Origin: Lachnospiraceae bacterium AC2028
GTDB taxonomy: Bacteria; Bacillota; Clostridia; Lachnospirales; Lachnospiraceae
Assembly (NCBI GenBank): GCA_000702685.1
Contig: JNJD01000008.1
Location: forward strand, 75,223 to 139,222
Length of the DNA stretch: 64,000 bases
Reading direction: 5' to 3'
The notes below the pieces were generated by a model. That model was not told the DNA's origin. It was given only the letters and a program-made list of their open reading frames with translations, and searched no databases. A program made the translations under genes and the position numbers. How positions within the stretch are numbered: position 1 is the first letter of the stretch; every line of letters begins with the position of its first letter. This document shows positions 41,277 through 49,424 of the stretch, in pieces.

Positions 41277-41295
41277 TTTAAAGCTTTACTTTAAA
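41277..41295. promoter_or_regulatory. Operator 2: TTTAAAG-N5-CTTTAAA
   Basis: TTTAAAGctttaCTTTAAA lies 6 bases upstream of the -35 hexamer. Its arms are identical to operator 1, and the two centres are 72 bases apart, close to seven helical turns. This would suit looping or co-operative binding. Confidence 0.8.
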
Positions 41296-41510
41296 TATGG
41301 CGGAGCCGGTGGATTGACAGGATAAATCCCGGTTTTTACAGGGGTTGTATATTTACATTTATATATCAGTGATATATTATCATTTCACTGACGCATTCTA
41401 ATTGTCTTATATCAAGGCATTTCGCCATCTGTTCGCATTTATGTTTTAGGACATAGATCACACTGTTAGTGTGTTTTTTTCAGTCATGCAACAATTAACT
41501 ATAAACATTA
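41296..41510. other. AT-rich intergenic region before hicAB
   Basis: Contains TCAGTGA and TCACTGA as an interrupted inverted repeat (about 41369-41391) and a small terminator-like hairpin CACAC-tgtta-GTGTG followed by seven T (about 41460-41480). No open frame with a ribosome site is seen. The hairpin might end a short RNA, but no matching promoter is clear. Confidence 0.35.
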
Positions 41511-41540
41511 TTGACACCATATATGGTGTCAGTATATTAT
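41511..41540 (+). promoter_or_regulatory. hicAB promoter with overlapping palindromic operator
   Basis: TTGACA (41511-41516) and TATTAT (41535-41540, spacer 18; or TATATT with spacer 16) form the promoter. TGACACCATA-TATGGTGTCA (41512-41531) is a perfect 20-base palindrome covering the -35 and spacer, ideal for repression by the HicB antitoxin. Confidence 0.85.
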
Positions 41541-41557
41541 TTGAACGGAGGTAATAG

Positions 41558-41818
41558 ATGTCGCAATTTGACAAGTTGCTTCTGCGGATTTATATGCTCG
41601 ATAAAAATCTGCGTTTCGATGAAATAAAGAAAGTGTTAGAACATTACGGCTATTCTATGAAAAGTCCCGCCTCGGGAAGCAGTCATAGAACGTTCAGAAA
41701 GCCGGGCAGACGGAAAATCACAATACCTCAACATGATCCTATTAAGGCAATATATATTGAGATGGTAAAAGAGATTGTTGAAAAGGAGGAAGAAAATGAA
41801 GAAAAAGAAAACCGTTGA
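41558..41818 (+). CDS. hicA: HicA-family toxin (mRNA interferase)
   Basis: 86 residues. The family core is FDEIKKVLEHYGYSMKSPAS, then GSSHRTFRKPG with the catalytic His, then ITIPQHDPIKAIY. HicA cleaves mRNA by a double-stranded-RNA-binding-like fold. Ribosome site cggaggtaat lies six bases before ATG. The stop overlaps hicB by 23 bases. It is preceded by a palindrome-covered promoter, the usual HicAB set-up. Confidence 0.9.
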   Translation: MSQFDKLLLRIYMLDKNLRFDEIKKVLEHYGYSMKSPASGSSHRTFRKPGRRKITIPQHDPIKAIYIEMVKEIVEKEEENEEKENR

Positions 41819-42179
41819 ATACTATATGTCGCTTCCCTATCGTTTGGAAATATATCCGGATGCAGTTGAGGGTGGTTTTACTGCTGCATATCCTGATCTT
41901 CCGGGATGTCTGACATGTGCCGAAACAATGGAAGATCTTATTAAAAATGCAATCGATGCAAAGAGAGAATGGATAACCGCATCGCTTGAAGATGGAGATG
42001 AGATTGCAGAACCTGAGTCTGTAACAGATCTGTCGGATTATTCAGGACAGTTCAAGATCAGAATGCCGAAGACGCTTCACAGATCCTTAGTGATCAATGC
42101 TAAGAAAGAAGGAATAAGCATGAATCAATACTGTATTTATCTTCTTTCCAAAAATAATCCGACAAATTACGCATATTGA
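41796..42179 (+). CDS. hicB: HicB-family antitoxin with ribbon-helix-helix C-terminus
   Basis: 127 residues from ATG 41796, which follows aaggagga. Residues 5-60 form the partly degraded RNase H-like HicB domain (RLEIYPDAVEGGFTAAYPDL, PGCLTCAETMEDLIKNAIDA). Residues about 85-120 look like an Arc/RHH DNA-binding element (FKIRMPKTLHRSLVINAKKE, GISMNQY). It should neutralise HicA and repress the promoter at 41511. The end overlaps the convergent CPBP gene by 13 bases. Confidence 0.92.
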   Translation: MKKKKTVEYYMSLPYRLEIYPDAVEGGFTAAYPDLPGCLTCAETMEDLIKNAIDAKREWITASLEDGDEIAEPESVTDLSDYSGQFKIRMPKTLHRSLVINAKKEGISMNQYCIYLLSKNNPTNYAY

Positions 42180-42964
42180 TGGGATTTTTCATATTTCACC
42201 GCAATGTAAAACGCCACAAATACCAGTCCGCCGTATTCTGCGATCTGGCCGATGATGTTCAGGATATCGAGTGGAAGACTTTCTTCAGGGAAACCGAAAA
42301 AGAAATTGTCTATCCTGATGATGATGTCCCATACAGCGTGCATGATCATGACGAGCGGAAGGTTTCTTGAGATCATGAAGATCGCAGCCATGAAGAATCC
42401 CCATGTCGCGCAGCTTAGAACCTGTGCAAGCGTTCCAAGTGCATCGTTTCCGAAAAAGAAATTGAGTCCGTGGCTGAGTCCGAATAACGCACCGGAGATA
42501 AGAACGGTCTTAACTCTGCCCTTACCGGTATCACACATGTACTTAAGCATTCCGCACAGGATAAGAACCCTGACCGATTCCTCGAACCATCCGGTCAGAA
42601 CCTGCTGAAGTGCATTGATAGGGAAGAGCCAGAGCAGACGGAGAGTGTATGCGTTTGCGAAGAAACACATTACTATCTGAATGACCAGGTAAGCTGCGAA
42701 CGGAGTTATGTACAGCCATGTCGCCTTCGGGATTTTGTGAGTAAAGTATTCCTTCAGGGAGTGCTCACTCATTTCTTTTTTATAACAGTAGTTGATACCG
42801 ATGATCGCTGCAATGCCGAACACCAGTCTGAGGATCTCGTCGACAACGTAGAGCCTTACGGTTTCATCAAAGACTCCGAGATACTGGAATATAATTTCCG
42901 TCACAAGAAAAAGTATGTTAATGACTATGCCGATCACTATCGGCTTTATGATCTGTTTTTTCAT
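42167..42964 (-). CDS. CPBP-family intramembrane metalloprotease
   Basis: 265 residues from ATG 42964, behind gaggaga. About eight helices. The motifs of CAAX/Abi proteases are readable: EESVRVLIL (EExxxR), LFGLSHGLNFFFG (FxxxH) and LVMIMHAVWDI (His). All three glutamate/histidine sets are intact, so activity is likely. Substrate unknown; roles in bacteriocin immunity or peptide processing are known for relatives. It follows the small Cys-rich gene by 11 bases. Confidence 0.88.
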   Translation of the reverse strand: MKKQIIKPIVIGIVINILFLVTEIIFQYLGVFDETVRLYVVDEILRLVFGIAAIIGINYCYKKEMSEHSLKEYFTHKIPKATWLYITPFAAYLVIQIVMCFFANAYTLRLLWLFPINALQQVLTGWFEESVRVLILCGMLKYMCDTGKGRVKTVLISGALFGLSHGLNFFFGNDALGTLAQVLSCATWGFFMAAIFMISRNLPLVMIMHAVWDIIIRIDNFFFGFPEESLPLDILNIIGQIAEYGGLVFVAFYIAVKYEKSHQYA

Positions 42965-42975
42965 TATCTCCTCAC

Positions 42976-43206
42976 TCAGTTCATATATCCGCAACTTGAT
43001 CTTGCGGGTGCTTCCTCACCGGATTCATAGTGCGCTCTGAATTCCATGTTGATGTCACGAATCTCACGTTTTCCGTCGATGTAGTCCTGATACATTTCCG
43101 CAAGACCTGCCATGCATCCGTCGCATGAACCGTTAACATTTCCGATTGACTCTGCAACGATCTGTTCACGCTCTTCGCGTGTTGTTTCACTGATCAGAAT
43201 TCCCAT
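42976..43206 (-). CDS. Small protein with CxGC motif
   Basis: 76 residues. It contains SCDGCMAGLAEMYQDYIDGK, a CxxC-like pair, and a third Cys near the end (RSSCGYMN). Ribosome site gaggga. The stop lies just before the CPBP gene, which it may accompany as a substrate or partner; this is inference. No family recognised. Confidence 0.6.
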   Translation of the reverse strand: MGILISETTREEREQIVAESIGNVNGSCDGCMAGLAEMYQDYIDGKREIRDINMEFRAHYESGEEAPARSSCGYMN

Positions 43207-43230
43207 ATTTCCCTCACTGTTTCAAAAACG

Positions 43231-43261
43231 GTGAACGGAGGAATAGCTCACTTGTTCACCA
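43231..43261. repeat. Family B repeat, variant
   Basis: ggtgaacggaggaatagctc continues to a closing gttcacc, so the ends form a 7-bp inverted repeat. It shares TGAACGGAGGAA with the copy at 57305. Confidence 0.5.
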
Positions 43262-43306
43262 AGAGCAATTTTATCACACTGATAAACAGAAAAGTTGCTG
43301 ATAATC

Positions 43307-44212
43307 TTAAGGTTTTATAAAGAGTGTCTCAAGGTACGCCTTGATAGGCTCTACAGCTTCGGCGAGGCCTTCGGGGATATCCTTGCCTATCAGAAATGCA
43401 TTGAACTGCTTTCCGCTTTCTCCCTGGCAGCAGAAGCCTATGACGGGTTCTTCGCAGGTATCGTATTTATAGTCGCCGTAAAAATCAATCTGTCCGTTAC
43501 TGAAGTCCCTGAGACCGGTCTGCTCGACGAGTTCGGTGATGTGCTCATAGAATCCTTCCGGGATTGTTACGATCTGTGAACACTCCGAAGACTTTGTTTC
43601 CTTGTTCCAGATACCTTTCATATAATGCACGGGATTCTTATCCGGAGCATCGTCCTGCATTCTGATCGTACAGTAGTGAATGTCGCGAGGCCATTCGTGG
43701 AACTTGAGATCGAATCTTACAACAGTGCGGTCGGCAAGAGGCGGAAGAAGATCCTCGATACCGTGTCGTACCAGCTCGTTGTAAAGGACCTTATACAGGT
43801 CGTTGCACCATTGAAGGTAAGGACCGCCCATTGTGTTGAAGTCGATCTTTTCACCCGATTCGTAAACGGCAGTGATCCTGTAGCCCTGGCATTCGGGCGG
43901 GACGCCGTAAGTGAATTCATAGTTGCCGTTCATTTTCGCCATGCCGTCACGGTCGATGAATGCCTGAATTGCATCGAGGAATGTTTCGTCGGTCTCGATC
44001 ATTTTTCCGTCGTAGGCGAGTATGAGAGGAGCGTTTTCGGAATCTCTTTTCACCGTAAAAGAAAACGCAGCACTTCCCATAGGATTGTTATAGGCCTTTG
44101 CATAAAAGCCTGTTTCAAAACTTATGAGCTTCTTTGAAATGATCTCCTTGGGTGCGTTAGGGTCGCTGTTGTTAACATGGCCGCCGCAGGCGTATCTCAT
44201 ATCGTTTATCAT
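43307..44212 (-). CDS. Conserved hypothetical protein cotranscribed with HxlR regulator
   Basis: 301 residues from ATG 44212; ggggag lies upstream and the ATG overlaps the hxlR stop. No signal or membrane segment. The C-terminal portion (WPRDIHYCTIRMQDDAPDKN, VIGFCCQGESGKQFN) is rich in Cys and acidic residues. No family recognised. Because it is coupled to the HxlR gene, it may be under the same stress control as the divergent thioredoxin gene. Confidence 0.6.
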   Translation of the reverse strand: MINDMRYACGGHVNNSDPNAPKEIISKKLISFETGFYAKAYNNPMGSAAFSFTVKRDSENAPLILAYDGKMIETDETFLDAIQAFIDRDGMAKMNGNYEFTYGVPPECQGYRITAVYESGEKIDFNTMGGPYLQWCNDLYKVLYNELVRHGIEDLLPPLADRTVVRFDLKFHEWPRDIHYCTIRMQDDAPDKNPVHYMKGIWNKETKSSECSQIVTIPEGFYEHITELVEQTGLRDFSNGQIDFYGDYKYDTCEEPVIGFCCQGESGKQFNAFLIGKDIPEGLAEAVEPIKAYLETLFIKP

Positions 44213-44544
44213 AGATTCTTTTCTCCCCACTTTTTCAGATCGAGCAGTATCGGTATCAGTGTCTTAGCTTTTGCCGAAAGAGAGTACTCGACACGGACGG
44301 GCATTTCGTCATACTGCTTTCTGATGACGAGTCCGTCTGATTCAAGCTCCTTCAGCGATTGTGCGAGCATCGTGTTGGTGATGCCGAAGACCGCACGGCG
44401 CAGGTCGCCGTATCTTACGACTTCGTCACGGTCGATGACGCACAGGATCATGATCTTCCATTTTCCGCCGACGATATCGATGACCTTCTTGAGGCCGCAG
44501 CCTTTACCACCGACACTTTCGCAGAGGGTTTCTTTTTTATTCAT
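44209..44544 (-). CDS. HxlR-family transcription regulator
   Basis: 111 residues with the winged helix typical of HxlR (GGKWKIMILCVIDRDEVVRY, ITNTMLAQSLKELESDGLVI, RVEYSLSAKAKTLIPIL). Cys8 and Cys16 lie in the N-terminal arm. In YodB-type members an N-terminal Cys senses diamide or quinones. The gene diverges from a thioredoxin gene, and a long inverted repeat lies over the intervening promoter. Confidence 0.9.
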   Translation of the reverse strand: MNKKETLCESVGGKGCGLKKVIDIVGGKWKIMILCVIDRDEVVRYGDLRRAVFGITNTMLAQSLKELESDGLVIRKQYDEMPVRVEYSLSAKAKTLIPILLDLKKWGEKNL

Positions 44545-44583
44545 AGTCAGTTTTTCCTTACCAGGTTAATTTATTTTGCGTAC

Positions 44584-44621
44584 TTGATAAGTTTTCCATA
44601 CCACATATAATAAACTTATCA
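44584..44621 (+). promoter_or_regulatory. trxA promoter with HxlR operator-like inverted repeat
   Basis: TTGATA (44584-44589), 16-base spacer, TATAAT (44606-44611). TGATAAGTTT (44585-44594) and AAACTTATCA (44612-44621) are a perfect 10-bp inverted repeat with a 17-base gap. One arm covers the -35 and the other immediately follows the -10, so a bound dimer would block RNA polymerase. Confidence 0.8.
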
Positions 44622-44689
44622 GCTGACAAATACAAGTCAATCCAAGTAACTGAAAACAGAAAGGGCGCGAAAGCGTAAACGGTGAAAAT

Positions 44690-45007
44690 ATGGAATATAA
44701 GTTTACAAAAGAAAACTTCAGCGAAGAAGTATTAAAGAGTGATGTTCCTGTGCTGGTTGATTTTTATGCGGACTGGTGCGGACCCTGCAAGATGATGATG
44801 CCGGTAGTTGAAGAGCTTGCCGAGGCATACGAGGGCAAAGCCAAGATCGGCAAGGTGAACGTGGACGAAGAGGGAAGTCTCGCAGAGGATTTCGGAGTCA
44901 TGAGCATACCTTCGTTCGTAGTCATCAAGAACGGGAAGGTTGTGGATCAGGCACTCGGTGCAATGGCCAAGGCTAAGCTCGAAGCGATGCTCACCGCAGC
45001 GATGTAA
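44690..45007 (+). CDS. trxA: Thioredoxin
   Basis: 105 residues, typical thioredoxin length. Active site DWCGPCKMMMPV (WCGPC) and the cis-Pro loop GVMSIPSFVVIKNG are intact. It reduces protein disulphides in the cytoplasm. The likely leader is about 72 bases. Control by the divergent HxlR gene is inferred from the operator. Confidence 0.95.
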   Translation: MEYKFTKENFSEEVLKSDVPVLVDFYADWCGPCKMMMPVVEELAEAYEGKAKIGKVNVDEEGSLAEDFGVMSIPSFVVIKNGKVVDQALGAMAKAKLEAMLTAAM

Positions 45008-45110
45008 GAAGCGGACTTGCGGCGGGTGAAAAATTCGTCGCAAATATTTGTGACGCCTCCTGTACATTTCCCGTCTGTATGAGTGTAAGGGGGTTTTGAG
45101 GAGGTGCCAT

Positions 45111-45659
45111 ATGAGTTTAATGCTGATACTTGCAATACTTACACTGAGTGTCGCTTCACCTGCAACTGTTACGGGCGGATACGGAAACGGAATGGTAAAT
45201 GTTGCGACAGATTATGATCTTGGAATGAACGAGTCCAAAGAGGGCAACCTAAAGGACTGGCATATCGCCAAGGTAAAAGACGGCGATATGACAAGACTCG
45301 ATGTCCGCTGCATCTGGATATATGATGACAACAGCTATGTCACATTCTATGTATATGACAGCCCGCAGGATGCTGAGAAGGGCTATGAAAATATGATGGA
45401 ATTATTCGAGAAATACGATGCCATAATGGAAGTGGGTGACAACTATTTCTACGGAGATGAACCCGAAGTATGTGATGCCGGAATCGTGGAATTGCTTGTG
45501 CTTCACGATAATGTGATCCTTGCTACCGATCTTGAGGTGACGGATTACTGGTTTGAGGACAATCCGGATGCTGTTACCGACAGATGGTATATGATGGATT
45601 ATGTGCTCGAAAATACGGACGAGCTGATCGATTTTCTGTATAACGAAGTGCTTTATTGA
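45111..45659 (+). CDS. Secreted protein of unknown function
   Basis: 182 residues from ATG 45111, behind gaggaggtg. A signal peptide covers about residues 1-20 (MSLMLILAILTLSVASPATV). The mature part is acidic and rich in Tyr and Trp (VRCIWIYDDNSYVTFYVYDS, YENMMELFEKYDAIMEVGDN), with a fold-like alternation of strands. No membrane anchor. Family not recognised. Confidence 0.65.
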   Translation: MSLMLILAILTLSVASPATVTGGYGNGMVNVATDYDLGMNESKEGNLKDWHIAKVKDGDMTRLDVRCIWIYDDNSYVTFYVYDSPQDAEKGYENMMELFEKYDAIMEVGDNYFYGDEPEVCDAGIVELLVLHDNVILATDLEVTDYWFEDNPDAVTDRWYMMDYVLENTDELIDFLYNEVLY

Positions 45660-45686
45660 GCAAAAAGAAAGAGTCCGGCGGGACAA

Positions 45687-45714
45687 AAAATGGCAGCCGT
45701 AAGGCTGCCATTTT
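45687..45714. terminator. Bidirectional terminator
   Basis: aaaatggcagcc-gtaa-ggctgccatttt is a perfect 12-bp stem with A run before and T run after. It serves both convergent genes (ending at 45659 and 45784). Confidence 0.9.
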
Positions 45715-45732
45715 AAGTGTCCGGGACATGCA

Positions 45733-45754
45733 AGTACATCCATGTACTTGCGGG
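45733..45754. repeat. Short inverted repeat GCAAGTACAT
   Basis: gcaagtacat-cc-atgtacttgc pairs over 10 bp in the gap between convergent genes, next to a terminator. No T run follows. Function unclear. Confidence 0.6.
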
Positions 45755-45783
45755 CGTGTCTTTGGGACATCCTGTCTCCTCGT

Positions 45784-46410
45784 TCATCCCTTGTGGACCT
45801 TGACCATCGCTTTGTATGCGGCGGCGTTTTCCTTGGAATAGCCTGCGAGGAGATTGGGATTGACCTTGCGGACCGCTTCGTCACATTCCTTGTCCGCGTT
45901 CTTGTACGCGATGACACCGGGCCTGAACTCTTTGCCGTTTTTCAGCATCATTGTGTAATAAGGAGTATTGTTCTGGTTGTGGACGTATGTCCAGATGACA
46001 TCCTTGGTATTAACGATGTCCCAGCAGGGGCTTACAACGTACTCTTCGGTTATGAAGCATGCGATTCCCTTGCCGGAGCTCTTTTTGGGAGCGAGGATAA
46101 GGTGGTTGTTGATCTGGTCGAGGATCTTGTCCTCACCTACCGCGTCGATCTTTTTCTTCATGCGGTTCTTGCCGAACAGCTCAGGGAAGAATACCAGCGC
46201 ACCGATACCGAATACAAGTCCTCCGATCAAAAGGAATACGGGTTCCGAGCCTGCCTTGAAGGCTTCTCTTCCGGCGAGGTTGTTAATGATGTCGAAGCTG
46301 AGTACGTGGAATACGAACAGAAGAGCGACAACCAGTACTATGCATGTTATGAAAAAGAAAACGATAGTAGAGCCCTTAACCTTGTTGATGTCCTTAGCGG
46401 TATACTTCAT
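45784..46410 (-). CDS. Two-helix membrane protein
   Basis: 208 residues with helices at about 14-36 and 56-78, then a cytoplasmic domain of 125 residues containing LIDQINNH-like helices, ITEEYVVSPCWDIVNTKDVI and WTYVHNQNNTPYYTMMLKNG. This latter strand pattern suggests a PH-like fold. Good ribosome site gggaggatatc. It is third in a minus-strand run after the lipoprotein and the 73-residue protein. Family uncertain. Confidence 0.65.
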   Translation of the reverse strand: MKYTAKDINKVKGSTIVFFFITCIVLVVALLFVFHVLSFDIINNLAGREAFKAGSEPVFLLIGGLVFGIGALVFFPELFGKNRMKKKIDAVGEDKILDQINNHLILAPKKSSGKGIACFITEEYVVSPCWDIVNTKDVIWTYVHNQNNTPYYTMMLKNGKEFRPGVIAYKNADKECDEAVRKVNPNLLAGYSKENAAAYKAMVKVHKG

Positions 46411-46463
46411 GATATCCTCCCTCTGTTTAATTGTTAAATGCAGGAAATCGTCCGGTCGTTCAC

Positions 46464-46685
46464 TTAATCATCTTCGTCATCATCTTTTTTCTTGCCCGGC
46501 GATAACTTCTCGGGTGCGGTGAGGCTTCCCTGGTTTCCGTTGAAGCTTCCGAACACTCCGAACTTGACCGGGCAGATGATCATTCCGACGATCACTCCTA
46601 TAAGAAAAATGCATACACCTAAAAGCTTAATTTCCGAAGAGCTGCATCCGCCCTCCGAGATCTTCTTTACAGATTCATCTACCAT
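46464..46685 (-). CDS. Small membrane protein
   Basis: 73 residues from ATG 46685, with aggagg at the right distance. One helix (LLGVCIFLIGVIVGMIICPV) and an acidic-basic C-terminal tail ending in KKKDDDEDD. It starts 14 bases after the lipoprotein stop at 46699. Function unknown. Confidence 0.6.
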   Translation of the reverse strand: MVDESVKKISEGGCSSSEIKLLGVCIFLIGVIVGMIICPVKFGVFGSFNGNQGSLTAPEKLSPGKKKDDDEDD

Positions 46686-46698
46686 GGATAAAAACCTC

Positions 46699-48480
46699 CT
46701 ATGCAAATACATACCTGATATCGTCCTTGCCGCTGATCATTGAGACGGGCCACGTTGAAGTCTCGGAGCCTTCGACCTCTGCATAGATCGTGATGGACGA
46801 GCCTGCCTCGGGTACGGTCAGGCTGTAGCAGTGGATCTGTCCCTTATCAAGGATGGGACCTTCACCGCCTCCGAGATTGATGAATGTACTGTCCTGAAGA
46901 GCAACGACATACACGTAATCAAGTCCGTATACGCCGTCCGGTGCTTCGGGCTGATAGTAATCCCATGATTCGTCCGCAGGAGGATTTACCATGATGAACA
47001 TCTGCGAACCTTCGGGAGCGTATGTAAGGAATTCGCTCCAGGTTTCGGCACACATATCGTGCCTGAAATCTGCGTAAGCATAGATGGGTGCGTTGTAGCA
47101 GACCGGTCTGTCAATCGTCTCTTCGTATTCCGAATCGTCGCCGTCCTTCCAATAAGTGATAACGAGCTTGCTGTTACCTGTTCCGGAGAACTTAAGATCA
47201 CAGATCTCATTACCGTCTATTGTTGCTACGGGGTATCCCTCGTAATCATAGACCGTATCCATATATGAATAGAAGGAATCCCATACGTGGTCGCCGTGGA
47301 GATAGTTGCATCCGGTGAATTTCTTTTCCGGCCATGCCGTGCGCATGTTGAAAACAACATACTCATTCGCGTGGGGATTCAGATGCGTTGTCATGATAAG
47401 ATGATCGCCGAATACTTCGTAATCTGTGATCGAATCTCCGTCAACTCCGTAATCACTGAGTGAGTACGTTATACTGTTAACTCTGAATTTATCTCCGTCG
47501 CACTCGACATCCTGATCGATGGGATAGAGCTCGTAAACTCCGTATTGACCGCGCTTTACATCCGATATCTTGGAAATGCCGCCTTCCGAGACAGTTATTT
47601 CATATACTTCAAGAGGGTATTTCTGATTGAGGAATTGTTCACGTAATACACCGCTCAGATCAGGATTCATATAGTATCTGTAACAGACAGCATCGTAGCC
47701 TCTTCCGTCGAAATACGCACCCATGGTCTTGAAATCCGTATACTCGGAATAGCTTTCAAAAGAGATCTCATCGAGCCTCTGCACAACCAGGCTCTGATCA
47801 TCGGGGCGCTCATAGACAAATGCATAGAATGTTTCATCTGCCGCAACGCTCACAGGGTAATACAGATCGTTTTCACGGGTAAGGACCCAGTTCATCTGTA
47901 AGCCGTATTCAGCTGTACTCGGAGCCCTTAAGACTTCATATCCGATATTCGATCCGCCGTTTCCGAGTTCTTCAAAATACAGATAGTCCTTGCCCTCGGT
48001 CTGTGCGATGCGGAAGTTTCCGCTTGATGTATCTTCATCGGTCCAGCAATTGAATGCTTCCTCGAGACCCGTAAGTGTCAGATCGTAGTTGCATATTCCC
48101 TGCATTTTCTTATCATAGGACTCGCGGAACGAGATGGTTCCCGATACGGTCGTATCCAAGGGAAGGTAGGTGTACTCGACATTACCGTCCTTATCCACCT
48201 TAAGCGTTCCGTAAACCTCGCCTGTTATCTGATCCGTCAGATCCCATGTGCCCTTTACGAACTTAAGGACGTCCTTGTTCGTCAGGTAGTCGATCTCCTC
48301 GGGATAGATCATCGGAGGCTCTTCGGCCCAACCGTTGTCGTCATCATCGTCCTCATCCTCCTCATCATCTTCGATGTCGACATCGGCAGTGCCCGGATCA
48401 TCCTTGCCTGCGCATGCGCTCAGCGCAAAAGAAAACGCAAGACCAAAGACCATCAGCATTTTCACTAATTTGTTCTTCAT
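46699..48480 (-). CDS. Large lipoprotein of unknown function
   Basis: 593 residues. The lipoprotein signal ends ALSACAGK (Cys23), followed by a 20-residue Asp/Glu tract. Residues about 65-180 look like a small beta-barrel (KGTWDLTDQITGEVYGTLKV), and the rest comprises beta-rich domains with many Tyr and Trp. The strand-rich end has SLTVPEAGSSITIYAEVEGS. No enzyme motif is visible. It heads a three-gene run with two membrane proteins. Confidence 0.7.
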   Translation of the reverse strand: MKNKLVKMLMVFGLAFSFALSACAGKDDPGTADVDIEDDEEDEDDDDDNGWAEEPPMIYPEEIDYLTNKDVLKFVKGTWDLTDQITGEVYGTLKVDKDGNVEYTYLPLDTTVSGTISFRESYDKKMQGICNYDLTLTGLEEAFNCWTDEDTSSGNFRIAQTEGKDYLYFEELGNGGSNIGYEVLRAPSTAEYGLQMNWVLTRENDLYYPVSVAADETFYAFVYERPDDQSLVVQRLDEISFESYSEYTDFKTMGAYFDGRGYDAVCYRYYMNPDLSGVLREQFLNQKYPLEVYEITVSEGGISKISDVKRGQYGVYELYPIDQDVECDGDKFRVNSITYSLSDYGVDGDSITDYEVFGDHLIMTTHLNPHANEYVVFNMRTAWPEKKFTGCNYLHGDHVWDSFYSYMDTVYDYEGYPVATIDGNEICDLKFSGTGNSKLVITYWKDGDDSEYEETIDRPVCYNAPIYAYADFRHDMCAETWSEFLTYAPEGSQMFIMVNPPADESWDYYQPEAPDGVYGLDYVYVVALQDSTFINLGGGEGPILDKGQIHCYSLTVPEAGSSITIYAEVEGSETSTWPVSMISGKDDIRYVFA

Positions 48481-48518
48481 AGCATTTCTCCCATCATAAT
48501 CACAAAAACAACAAATTC

Positions 48519-48524
48519 ATTATA
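48519..48524 (-). promoter_or_regulatory. Probable -10 box of the lipoprotein operon
   Basis: TATAAT on the minus strand, 39 bases upstream of the ATG at 48480. The -35 region is AT-rich and unclear. Confidence 0.5.
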
Positions 48525-48616
48525 CAGCAAATCACTATATTTTTACCTTAATTAAATAAATCTTAAGGGAAATTGTGTTATCCCGGCTCGGGAGAAATGT
48601 TCTCTTTTTACGGATG

Positions 48617-48625
48617 TGGTATAAT
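48617..48625 (+). promoter_or_regulatory. Extended -10 promoter of the BI-1 family gene
   Basis: TGgTATAAT, 42 bases before the ATG at 48667. No clear -35. Confidence 0.65.
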
Positions 48626-48666
48626 ACCTTCTGTCCCGTATATTTACTTATATAGGAGAAAAGAAA

Positions 48667-49368
48667 ATGAACCTTACGGAATCAAGACGTGAAAAAAGAA
48701 TGATCCTCCCTATGGATGCGACCATCCTTGACGACAGAACCTATAATCTCGCACTCGGAGGATGCATAATTTACGGACTTGTCCTTAACATCGTCATGTG
48801 TGCCATGCTCGGAAACAGGATGATGAGAGTAAATCCCTTATTCCTCATCATCGGATATTTCGTATGCGTCATAGTCGGAACGCTGATGTCATCCAAGTCC
48901 GACAATCCCGTGATCAGCTTTGTCGGATATAACCTCATCGTTGTTCCAGTAGGACTTGTTCTTTCCATTACGATCTCAGCATATGTAATGGCCGGAGCGG
49001 GAGTTCTCATCTTCCGTGCGATAATCCTTACCGCTGCTTCCGCGATAACGATGATAGTCCTGTCGATCACTTTCCCGGACTTTTTCTCCAAGCTTGGAGG
49101 AATTCTCTTCGCAGCACTCCTCGGACTGGTCGTAGTGGAGCTTATAATGTGGTTCTTCTTCCCTGCGGCACAGGAAATCTTTGCGGTCATCGGTGCGGCG
49201 ATATTTGCTCTCTATATAGGATATGATTACTGGAGAGCACAGCAGTATCCCAAGACTCTCGATAATGCGATAGACAGTGCGGTTGATATCTACCTCGACA
49301 TCATCAATCTTTTCCTCAGGATACTAAGGATCCTCGGAAGCAGAGGCGGATCGTCCCGCAGAAGATAA
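48667..49368 (+). CDS. Bax inhibitor-1 (UPF0005) family membrane protein
   Basis: 233 residues with seven hydrophobic segments. The C-terminal part has the typical IGYDYWRAQQYPKTLDNAID and AVDIYLDIINLFLRILRILG of bacterial BI-1 proteins, where the Asp pair is linked to pH-dependent calcium leak in BsYetJ. Ribosome site ataggag. It has its own promoter and terminator. Confidence 0.88.
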   Translation: MNLTESRREKRMILPMDATILDDRTYNLALGGCIIYGLVLNIVMCAMLGNRMMRVNPLFLIIGYFVCVIVGTLMSSKSDNPVISFVGYNLIVVPVGLVLSITISAYVMAGAGVLIFRAIILTAASAITMIVLSITFPDFFSKLGGILFAALLGLVVVELIMWFFFPAAQEIFAVIGAAIFALYIGYDYWRAQQYPKTLDNAIDSAVDIYLDIINLFLRILRILGSRGGSSRRR

Positions 49369-49380
49369 TCATGAACGATC

Positions 49381-49412
49381 AAAAGGGGCAGCTCGAAAGA
49401 GCCGCCCCTTTT
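49381..49412 (+). terminator. Terminator of the BI-1 family gene
   Basis: aaaaggggcagctc-gaaa-gagccgcccctttt is a 14-bp stem with a single mismatch. Confidence 0.9.
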
Positions 49413-49424
49413 ATTGTGTAAAAA

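Noticed and set aside
41296-41510. Small regulatory RNA before hicAB
   Set aside because: Only a weak 5-bp hairpin with T run is present and no convincing promoter precedes it.
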